A stretch of DNA of 64,000 nucleotides from Lysobacterales bacterium (GTDB taxonomy: Bacteria > Pseudomonadota > Gammaproteobacteria > Xanthomonadales > Ahniellaceae), in assembly GCA_016703225.1 (NCBI GenBank), contig JADJCM010000001.1, positions 868,001 through 932,000 on the forward strand, written 5' to 3'. Shown in pieces: positions 43,056 through 55,900 of this stretch (the stretch's first letter is position 1; each line of letters starts with the position of its first letter). Below the pieces are notes generated by a model that searched no databases, was not told the DNA's origin, and was given only the letters and a program-made list of their open reading frames with translations. A program made the position numbers and the translations under genes.

Positions 43056-44450
43056 ATGCGCATCCTCGCCCTGGCGTTCGCTCTTCTGCCCGCGCTGGCG
43101 GCGCACGCCGCACCGTCGCGCTTCGCTGCCATCGACGCCAGCGTCGAGGCGATGTTGGCGGCACACCAGCTCCCTGGCGCCGTGCTGATCCTGGCCCAGG
43201 ACGGCGCCATCGTGCATCAGCGCGCCTATGGCAGCTACGTACTCGATACCCGCGTGCCGATCGCGTCCGCCACCAAGTGGATGTCGGCGGCGCTGGTCGC
43301 ACGGCTCGTGGACCAGGGCCGACTGCATTGGGACGACACGCTGGCGAGCCACGTGCCCGAGGTGCCCACCGACAAGGCGAACCTCACCCTGCGCCAGCTG
43401 TTCTCGATGACCTCCGCGATTCCCGGCGGCGACATCCGCAATCCATCGCCCTGCGTGGCCGATCGCGGCACCACACTGGCCGCTTGTGCCGCCGAGATCC
43501 TGCAATTGCCGCTGACCGCCACGCCGGGCACGGTGATGGACTACGGTGGCAACGCCATGCAGGTCGCCGGTCATCTGGTCGAGCGCGCCACCGGCGAACG
43601 CTGGAGCGAACTGTTCCGGCGCGAGGTCGCTGCACCGCTCGGCCTCGGCAACACGCACTACTGGTACTTCGCGGGCATCGACACGTCGAACCCGCGCATC
43701 GCCGGCGGCATGTACTCGACCGCTGGCGACTACATGAAGCTGCTGCTGATGTGGCAGGCGCACGGCAAGGCGGCGGGCCGGCGCCTGCTGGACTCGGCCA
43801 CGCTCACCGAGATGGACCGCGACCAGACCGTGGGCACGCGCGTGCTCTCCTCGCCGCTGCCGGGCGCGGGCTATGGCATCGGCCACTGGGTCGAGGCCAA
43901 GGACGCGCAGGGCCACAGCACGCTAGTGAGCAGTCCGGGCGCGTTCGGCTTCACGCCCTGGCTGGATCTGCGCCGCGACATCGCCGGCGTGCTGCTCGTG
44001 TACGGCGACTTCAGCACCCAGCGCGCCGATACCACGCGCCTGATCCAGCAGGTATCGACCCTGCTGGACCGCGACACCGCCCTCGTCCCCTTTGCCGACT
44101 TCGGCGGCATCTGGTGGCGCCCGCAGGAATCAGGCAGCGGCTTCACCCTGGTACAGCGCGCCGATCACCAGCTCACCGGCACTTTCTACACCTTCGACGA
44201 CGATGGCACGCCGCTGTGGCTGACCTTCGCCGGCGGCGCCTGGCAGTCGAGCACGCGCTGGCGCGGGCCGCTGTATCGCACCCGCTACGGCGGCAGCGGC
44301 GCGCTCAGCAACGGCGTCGATCCCGGCGCGATCACGACCGCTCCGTTCGGCGAACTGCAGTTCGACTTCGCCGACGCCAATCACGCCACCCTTGAACTCG
44401 TGTTCCCCGCGGCGACGCGGCACATCGCGATCGAGCGCTTTCCGTTCTGA
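43056..44450 (+). CDS. Serine hydrolase of the beta-lactamase/class C family, secreted
   Basis: 464 residues from ATG 43056, with GGAG 8 bases upstream. Signal peptide MRILALAFALLPALAAHA. The catalytic S-x-x-K is SATK (in PIASATKWMSAALVARLVDQG), and the Tyr motif is MDYGGNAM (Y-G-G-N). Residues about 345-464 form a separate C-terminal beta domain (GGIWWRPQESGSGFTLVQRADHQLTGTFYTFDDDGTPLWLTFAGGAW), which I know as an add-on of secreted proteins in this lineage. The enzyme may be an esterase or D-aminopeptidase; a resistance role is not implied. Confidence 0.87.
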   Translation: MRILALAFALLPALAAHAAPSRFAAIDASVEAMLAAHQLPGAVLILAQDGAIVHQRAYGSYVLDTRVPIASATKWMSAALVARLVDQGRLHWDDTLASHVPEVPTDKANLTLRQLFSMTSAIPGGDIRNPSPCVADRGTTLAACAAEILQLPLTATPGTVMDYGGNAMQVAGHLVERATGERWSELFRREVAAPLGLGNTHYWYFAGIDTSNPRIAGGMYSTAGDYMKLLLMWQAHGKAAGRRLLDSATLTEMDRDQTVGTRVLSSPLPGAGYGIGHWVEAKDAQGHSTLVSSPGAFGFTPWLDLRRDIAGVLLVYGDFSTQRADTTRLIQQVSTLLDRDTALVPFADFGGIWWRPQESGSGFTLVQRADHQLTGTFYTFDDDGTPLWLTFAGGAWQSSTRWRGPLYRTRYGGSGALSNGVDPGAITTAPFGELQFDFADANHATLELVFPAATRHIAIERFPF

Positions 44451-44464
44451 GCGCAGCGCCGCGG

Positions 44465-45154
44465 TCAGCCGCGCGCGGGATACGCCAGCTTGTTGCCGGT
44501 CACCGTGATGTGGCCGAGCTGCGCGAGCTGATCGAGCAGCGCGTCGGCTTCGGCTTCGCTCGGCGCCGGCTTGAACCAGGCCTGCAGCGACGAGCGCAGT
44601 GCCTTGCGCGTGCCGGGACGCGCCGCCTTCAGGCCATCGAGTCGCTCCAGCACTTCCTTCAGTCGCGTCGGCGTCGGGTTCGCGGTGGCGCGCGGCGTCT
44701 TCGTCGCGGCCTCCTTCGCAGCAGCGGGTTTCGGCGTCGGCTTCTCGCTCGCCCTGGCCATCGTGGCCCCCGGCTTCGCGGGCGTCTTGGTCACCGCGGA
44801 ACCGCTGATCGCTGCCACGCGCCGGCAGGCGATGCCCATGCCGATGACATGCTTGACCAGCGGATCAAAGCCGGTGTCGCGCGAGACGATGGTGAAGGCC
44901 GCAGTCGGATGCGCCATCGACAGCCGCCCGATGTAGAACGCGATGTGGAAGTCGAGCGCGTCCTTGCCGTTGCCGACGATCTGGATGTACTCGGCATGGC
45001 TGCCGAACTGCTGCAACGCCTGCACCAGCGCGAAGTCCACCTTCTTCTGGTGCTCGCCGGCAAACAGCTTGATGTGGCAGTCACCGGGCTTGAGCGAGCC
45101 CAAACTGCTGGGCTGCACGTTTTCGAAATCGACCAGAATGAACTCCTGAGTCAC
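44465..45154 (-). CDS. PIN/NYN-like domain protein with C-terminal helical domain
   Basis: 229 residues from ATG 45154. The N-terminal about 115 residues have a PIN-like fold with acidic residues in ILVDFENVQ, VDFALVQAL, DFHIAFYIGRL and VSRDTGFDPLVKHV. A Lys/Ala/Pro-rich linker (about 118-160) leads to a compact helical C-terminal domain (TRLKEVLERLDGLK...LLDQLAQLGHITVTGNKLAYP) that looks like a winged helix. A nuclease acting on RNA is likely from the fold, but the target is unknown. The start overlaps the end of the damaged RCC1 frame, which extends 73 bases into this gene. Confidence 0.75.
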   Translation of the reverse strand: MTQEFILVDFENVQPSSLGSLKPGDCHIKLFAGEHQKKVDFALVQALQQFGSHAEYIQIVGNGKDALDFHIAFYIGRLSMAHPTAAFTIVSRDTGFDPLVKHVIGMGIACRRVAAISGSAVTKTPAKPGATMARASEKPTPKPAAAKEAATKTPRATANPTPTRLKEVLERLDGLKAARPGTRKALRSSLQAWFKPAPSEAEADALLDQLAQLGHITVTGNKLAYPARG

Positions 45155-46469
45155 AACCTGCTCCTGTCGGCAAACGGCGAGCGCAGTCTAACCCCGGCGT
45201 CACCTGCACCGACGACCCCGTCCGTCTGGGCCTGGTCGAGAACGGCTGATGGCCGCGGCGGGTGGAGTCACAACCCGTCTCGAAGCCATCACCGAAGATC
45301 TGGATGGTGATGAATGGCGTGTCGATGACGGGGGTGGGCAGCGTGCGCTGCGTGGTGGTGCCGTCGCCGAGCTGGCCGTGGTTGTTGTAGCCCCAGCACA
45401 ACAGCGCCGTGCCGTAACGCTGGGCGCAGGTGTGGCCGTAGCCAGCGGCGATCCCGATCGCGTCGTCCAGGCCCGACACGGCAACCGGCGATGGACGATT
45501 CACGGTGGTGCCGTCGCCGAGCTGGCCGTTGCCGTTGGCGCCCCAGCAGCGCGCCGTGGAGTCGGCCAGGCGCACGCAGGCGTGCTGCTCGCCGGCGCTG
45601 AGCTGCGTGGCACCGCTGATGCCACCGACCGTGACCGGTATCAGGCTGGGCGTGGTGCTGCCATCGCCGAGCTGGCCCGCCCCATTCCCGCCCAAGCACT
45701 GCACGCTGCCGTCGTTGAGCCGCGCGCAGGTATGGAACCAGCCGACCGAGACTTCGGCCACGTTGGCCAGGCCCGCGGCGAGCGCCGGCAGGCTGCGATG
45801 CGTGGCGGTGCCATCGCCGAGCTGGCCGTTGGCGTTGTAGCCCCAGCACTGCACGCTGCCGTCGAACAGGCGCGCGCAGGTGTGGAACACGCCGGCTGCG
45901 ATCTGCGTCACGCCGCCAAGCCCGCTGACTGTGACCGGCACGTTGCTCCAAGAGGTGCTGCCGTTGCCGAGCTGGCCGTAGTCGTTGCGACCCTAGCAGC
46001 GCACGGTGCCGTCGTTGAGACGCGCGCAGCTGTGATAGTGCCCGGCCGCGAGTTCGACGATGGTGCCAAGCGCCGACACCGCAACCGGCGTGGGGCGCAT
46101 CGCCCAGCTGGCGTCGCCAAGCTGACCCGCCGAATTGGCACCCCAGCAGGCTGCGCTGCCATCCACCAGCCGCGCACAGGAGTGGTACAGCCCGATCGCC
46201 ACTTCCTCGACGGTGTTGAGTCCGGAAACCGCAACCGCCGTCGGTTGCTGCAGACCGCTGCCATCGCCGAGCTGGCCCTCGGCATTGCGCCCCCAACAGC
46301 GGGCGCTGCCATCGAGCACGCGCGCACACGTGTGGAACGCGCCACCACCCACCGCGCCGGCACCAGTGGCGTGTGGCGCATCCGGTTCAGGCCAAGAGTT
46401 CGCCTGCACGCTGACGGCGCCCAGTGCAAAGGCCAACAGCAGTCGCGGACGCAGCAGGAATCGTTTCAT
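45081..46469 (-). pseudogene. RCC1-repeat secreted protein interrupted by an in-frame amber codon
   Basis: The frame starts at ATG 46469 with a signal peptide (MKRFLLRPRLLLAFALGAVSVQA), then RCC1-type repeats (C-A-R-x-x-D-G-x-x-R-C-W-G). At 45993-45995 TAG stands where the repeat pattern demands the TGG of RCWG. The same frame continues through seven or so further repeats to the C-terminal IQIFGDGFETG motif. After that motif another 60 residues of unconvincing sequence run into the next gene, so the native stop may also be lost. One transition would repair the first lesion, so it could be a recent mutation or a sequencing error. Confidence 0.8.
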
Positions 46470-46489
46470 CGGGAAGTCTCCAGTCGAGT

Positions 46490-50617
<4,128 letters not shown>

Positions 50618-50651
50618 GGCTGGCTCCATCGAAGGTGCGGGGTGGGTGGCG

Positions 50652-52883
50652 TCACTGCGCGCAGGTGTTGTCGCCCATGTGGTCGGCGAAGATCAGGTCG
50701 CTGCCTTCGCCGACCACGGCGACGGCGCCGCGGTCGCTGTCTTCGATGCGACTGAACGATCCGGCGAGCAGCACCTTGCCGGTGCCGGCGCTGCGCACCG
50801 TGCGAATCAGACTGTCGGCGCTGACCGCCCAACCCGGATCGACCAGACCGGCGGCACTGATGCGCGCGGCTTGCAGCGAGCGACCGAAGCAGCCGACGCT
50901 ACCCAGTGTCCCGACCACATACAGGCGCCCGGCCGCGTCGCGCTCAAGGCCGTACACGCGGTTCTGCGTGCCCGCGGGCAGCGGTGCCCAACTGGCATCG
51001 AGCGCGCCGGTGCCGAGGTCGAATCGCGCCAGGCCGTTGCGCGCGCTGCCGGCGATGGTCGAGAAGTCGCCGCCGACGTAGAGCAGGTTTGCGCCCGCAT
51101 CGATCATCAGCACGCGCACCGCACCGTTCGGGTTCGGCAGCCAGGAGGCATCGACCGCGCCGGTGCCGGAGATCGGCATGCGCACCAGGTTGCCGGTGGA
51201 CAGCGGTGCCGGCAGCGCGAACGAGCCGCCGACGTAGTAGTGCGTGCCGCTCAGCTCGGAGGCGTAAGTGTTGATCGCGGTCGGCAGGTCGGGCGTCCAG
51301 CTGACGTCGACCAGACCATCGGACGGCCGGAAGCGACGCGCGGCCACGGCACCCCCGGCGTTCCACTTGCCGGCGACGTACAGCCAGGACTGCGCCGCGT
51401 CGAAGCGTGGCGGCGCCGCGTAGGACGTGAGGCTGGTGGTCGCCGGGTAGATCGTCGCCGGCGAACCGAGCAGGCTGCCGTTACTCGGCGCCAGGCGTCG
51501 ATGCAACTGCACGGAGGTGGCTGCGGAGCCGGCGTTGATCACGTAGTGGCCGGCATCGGTCAGGGCCACGCCCTTCACGCCCTGCGGCGCGGTCATGCCG
51601 GTGCTGGTGTCGGGCTGATAGAGCGGATCCAGCGCGTTTGCGGCGTCGATCCGCAGCAATCCCGCGCGCGCCAATCCGCCGGCACGATCGAACGCGCCAT
51701 GCAGCAGGATGCCGCTGCCCTCGACCACCGAGCCGAGCGCGAAGCCGGTGGAGTCGATGGCAATGTTCGGGAAGCCGGCCACCGCGGCGCCGGTCGCGCT
51801 CAGCCCGGCGACCACGCGATCGCCGCCTGTCCGATTCCAGGTGCCGACCGCGAAGCGCGTGGCATCCCAGAGGTGGATGATGCTCCCGCGACCTCCAGGA
51901 CTGAGTCCGCCCCATCCGGTATCGACGCTGCCATCGGCCAGGATGCGCGCGATGCCTGCAGGCGTCGGGTGCCCGTTGATCGCGGTGAAGTCGCCGCTGA
52001 TGAGGGCACCGTTGTCGCTGGTCGGCGCGATCGACAGCACCTGCGCGGTGGCTTCCGGCTCGAAGGCAAAGGTCCACGAGACGATGCGCGTGTTCGTGGT
52101 CGAACTAAAGCGCGCCAACGCATCGACTCCATAGCCCGCCAGCAGCACGTCGCCATTGCTCGCGATCTCCAGATCCATGCCACCCTGGAAGGCGCCGGAG
52201 AGCGGCGGGTTCCAGCTGGCATCGATGGCGCCGGTGGCTCCGCTGAGCTTGTACAGCGGCTGCGTACCGATGTCGGTACCGACGATGACATCGCCACTCG
52301 GCAGCAGACGCATGAAGTCGACGAAGCTCTCGAACGGGATCGCGCGCTCCCACAGCACCACGCCCGGATTCGCCAGCGCGCGCTTGCGCACATAGCTGGG
52401 CGGCGTGGCGCTGCCACCCTGCAGCTCGTAGAGGAAGCCATCGCGCACCGCGATCGCGGTAACCAGCGTTCCCTGCGACAGCGGATGGAAGCTGGTGTCC
52501 AGGCTGAAATCCGCGAGCGAGAAGCGCGCCAGACCGGAGATCGGGTTGCCATCGACCGCCGCGAAGTAACCGGAGACGTAGAGGTAGCTGCCGTCGTGGG
52601 CCAGACTCTCGGCGTCGGAAGAAAGGTAAGGACGGAACGCGGTGTCGAGGCTCCCATCCGGCAGCAGCCGCAGCAGCGACTTCACCGCGAGGTCATTGGC
52701 CCAGCGCAGGTTGCCCGCGAGCACCAGCGAGCCATCCGGCAGGCTCAGCGCCTCGAATGGCATCGCCGGGTCACGCAGGGAGAGGTCGCCCTCGGCCAGC
52801 ACCGGCGGGTGGTTGAACTCCGCCGCGAAGCAGGGCAGCGCGGTCAGCGCCAGTGCGGCGATCATTGCCAGTCGTGGATCCAT
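50652..52883 (-). CDS. Secreted delta-60-repeat (beta-propeller-like) protein
   Basis: 743 residues from ATG 52883; the frame is open further to 53006 but the signal peptide MDPRLAMIAALALTALPCFA fixes the start. The body repeats a 50-60 residue unit with the pattern ARF...DG-x-x-D-x-x-F/W (SGYFAAVDGNPISGLARFSLADFSLDTSF, GGDFSTIAGSARNGLARFDLGTGALDASW), the delta-60 repeat seen in secreted bacterial proteins. The end LIFADHMGDNTCAQ resembles a variant of the IFxDGFE tail of its neighbours. It lies between two RCC1 genes on the same strand, with spacers of 34 and 49 bases, so the cluster may be one operon. Confidence 0.85.
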   Translation of the reverse strand: MDPRLAMIAALALTALPCFAAEFNHPPVLAEGDLSLRDPAMPFEALSLPDGSLVLAGNLRWANDLAVKSLLRLLPDGSLDTAFRPYLSSDAESLAHDGSYLYVSGYFAAVDGNPISGLARFSLADFSLDTSFHPLSQGTLVTAIAVRDGFLYELQGGSATPPSYVRKRALANPGVVLWERAIPFESFVDFMRLLPSGDVIVGTDIGTQPLYKLSGATGAIDASWNPPLSGAFQGGMDLEIASNGDVLLAGYGVDALARFSSTTNTRIVSWTFAFEPEATAQVLSIAPTSDNGALISGDFTAINGHPTPAGIARILADGSVDTGWGGLSPGGRGSIIHLWDATRFAVGTWNRTGGDRVVAGLSATGAAVAGFPNIAIDSTGFALGSVVEGSGILLHGAFDRAGGLARAGLLRIDAANALDPLYQPDTSTGMTAPQGVKGVALTDAGHYVINAGSAATSVQLHRRLAPSNGSLLGSPATIYPATTSLTSYAAPPRFDAAQSWLYVAGKWNAGGAVAARRFRPSDGLVDVSWTPDLPTAINTYASELSGTHYYVGGSFALPAPLSTGNLVRMPISGTGAVDASWLPNPNGAVRVLMIDAGANLLYVGGDFSTIAGSARNGLARFDLGTGALDASWAPLPAGTQNRVYGLERDAAGRLYVVGTLGSVGCFGRSLQAARISAAGLVDPGWAVSADSLIRTVRSAGTGKVLLAGSFSRIEDSDRGAVAVVGEGSDLIFADHMGDNTCAQ

Positions 52884-52932
52884 GGTCCGACTCCGTTGTG
52901 GGTTTCGATTGGAGAGCCGCTTAGGCACACCC

Positions 52933-55900
52933 TCACCGCCCCGGATCGACGAAGGGAACGGTGATGCGGTTGGCGCCGTCCTCGAAGCCGTCCAGGAACA
53001 AGCCATCGATCAGGACGCGGTCGCTGTCGGTATCGCTGTTGTCGGCGGGCGCGAGTTCGGCGAGACCGGCGGGGGCCGTGACGGTGGCGGTGTTGATCAG
53101 CATGCGGTCGATCGCGGTCGGCGCCACCGTGGCCAGCAGCGAGTAGCGCAGCACGCCGCCGGATTGCAGGTTCACCAGTTCGTCGATCGAGCCGGTGCCG
53201 GTGGTTGCCGCGCAACTGGAACGCAAGATCGCGGTGCAGGTCCATGCAGCACCGATCAGCTCCGCCGGGATCGTGTCCTGCACGCGCGCGCCGACGACAT
53301 CGTTCGGGCCGGCGTTGGCGACGTAGATGTCGTACAGCACGCTCTCGCCGGGCATGAACGTGGTGCGCCCGTTCGACTTGCTGATCTGCAGGTCAACACC
53401 GCTGCCGACGCTGATCGAGAACGCCACCGGGCTCGAGGTCGGCTGGCCACCATAGGCATTGCCGCCGTTGTCGGTGGCGCGGATCTCGAAGCTGGCGCTG
53501 CCGCCGTTGCCGCTGAGCGTGTACGAGAGCGTGCCATCGACCGCGACGCTGATCGCGCTGACCACACCGTTCGGGTCGGAGACCTGGACCGCGCTGTAGC
53601 CGAGGATGAACTGTGCCGCTTCGTCCGCCGGCCCGACACTGAGCGATTGGATGAAGCCCGGCACCGTGCGAAGCCCGCTGGCGCCAGCGGGCTCGGTGCG
53701 ATCGCCACTGGTGGCAAAGGTCGGCGCGTCGTTGACCGCGCGGATCGTGACCTGGAACGAGCGCTCTTGCGTCAACCCGCCCTCGTCGGTCACCAGCACG
53801 CTCACTGGGACCGGCCCGCCATTGCCATTCGCGACCGGCGTCAGCACCAGTTCGCGCTGCGCCGGATTGGCGACGGTGTTGACGATCGGATGCAGCAGCA
53901 GGGCCGGTTGCGCGGAGCTCGCGGTCACTGCCAGTGCAACGGGCGCAGACTCGGCATCACCGATATCGAGCAGCACAGTTGCGCCACCGTCCTCGTTCAG
54001 CACCACATCGGCGATGCTGGCCAAGGTCGGCACGGTGTTGTTCCATTGCGCGTACAGGGTTGAGTTGTTCGCAGGCATGGCGAACGTGGCCCCCGGCGCA
54101 TAGGCCGTGCCCGAACCGTTGGCGGCGCTGTTCCAATGCACGAAGGCATGACCCGCACGCGTCGGCGCCGCGGGCACCGTCACCGTACTGGCGTAATCCT
54201 GCGTGATCGACGACACGGCACTGCCGCCCTGGCTATCAAAACTCACCGTGAACTGGCTGATCGCAAACTGCGCGGTGACCGTGAGATCGGCGGTGACGTT
54301 GGTGTCGGTGCGTGGATTGGCCGTGCTGGCGTCGCTCCATTGCACGAAGTGGTAGCCGGTGTCGGCAACCGCCGTGACCGACGTGCCATCGCTGCCGTGG
54401 TTCACCGTCTGCGGCGAGGTGCCGCTGATCGAACCATTGGCGCCGGCGGTGTAGGTCAGCGTGTAGGTGTTGATCGCGAACTGCGCGGTGACCGTGAGAT
54501 CGGCGGTGACGTTGGTGTCGGTGCGCGGGTTCGCAGTGCTGCCATCACTCCATTGCACGAAGTGGTAGCCGGTGTCGGCAACCGCGCTGACCGAACTGCC
54601 ATCGCTGCCGTGGTTCACCGTCTGCGGCGAGGTGCCGCTGATCGAACCATTGGCGCCGGCGGTGTAGGTCAGCGTGTAGGTGTTGATCGCGAACTGCGCG
54701 GTGACCGTGAGATCGGCGGTGACGTTGATGTCGGTGCGTGGATTCGCGGTACTGGCATCGCTCCATTGCACGAAGTGGTAGCCGGTGTCAGCAACGGCAG
54801 TGACGGCGGTGCCGTCCGACCCGTGGTTCACGGTCTGCGGCGAGGTGCCGCTGATCGAACCACTGGTACCTGCGGTGTAGGTCAGCGTATAGGTGTTGAT
54901 CGCGAACTGCGCGGTGACGTTGATGTTGGTCGTCACGTTGGTGTCGGTGCGTGGATTGGCCGTGCTGGCGTCGCTCCATTGCACGAAGTGGTAGCCGGTG
55001 TCAGCAACGGCAGTGACGGCGGTGCCGTCCGACCCGTGGTTCACGGTCTGCGGCGAGGTGCCGCTGATCGAACCACTGGTACCTGCGGTGTAGGTCAGCG
55101 TATAGGTGTTGATCGCGAACTGCGCGGTGACGTTGATGTTGGTCGTCACGTTGGTGTCGGTGCGCGGATTGGCCGTGCTGGCGTCGCTCCATTGCACGAA
55201 GTGGTAGCCGGTGTCGGCGACGGCTGTGACGGCACTGCCATCGCTGCCGTGGTTCACGATCTGCGGCGAAGTGCCGCTGATCGAACCATTGGCGCCTGCG
55301 CCATAGGTCAGCGTGTAGGTGTTGATCGCGAACTGCGCGGTGACCGTGACATCGGCGGTGACGTTGGTGTCGGTGCGCGGGTTCGCGGTACTGGCATCGC
55401 TCCACTGCACGAAGTGGTAGCCGGAGTCGGCGACGGCTGTGACGGCACTGCCATCGCTGCCGTGGTTGACCGTCTGCGGCGAGGTGCCGCTGATCGAACC
55501 ATTGGCGCCGGCGCCGTAGGTCAACGTGTAGGTGTTGATCGCGAACTGCGCGGTGACCGTGACATCGGCCGTCACGTTGGTGTCGGTACGCGGGTTCGCG
55601 GTACTGGCATCGCTCCACTGCACGAAGTGGTAGCCGGGGTCCGCAACCGCGGTGACGGCGGTGCCGTCCGACCCGTGGTTCACGGTCTGCGGCGAAGTGC
55701 CGGCGATGCTGCCGTTGCTGCCGGCGCTGTAGGTCAGGGTGCGAAAGGTGATGAAGGGAGAGCCCGCAACGTCCACCGGAGTGGTGTGGAACTCGGCGCC
55801 GCCGTCGCCCAGTTGCCCCTCCAGGTTGCGGCCCCAGCATCGGGCCGTGCCATCGCTGAGCAGGGCGCAGGTATGGTAGGCACCGGCGGTCAGCGCCGTG

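Noticed and set aside
43056..44450. Antibiotic resistance beta-lactamase
   Set aside because: Only the general serine-hydrolase motifs are seen; the extra C-terminal domain and the YGGN variant point to an esterase or peptidase-like enzyme.
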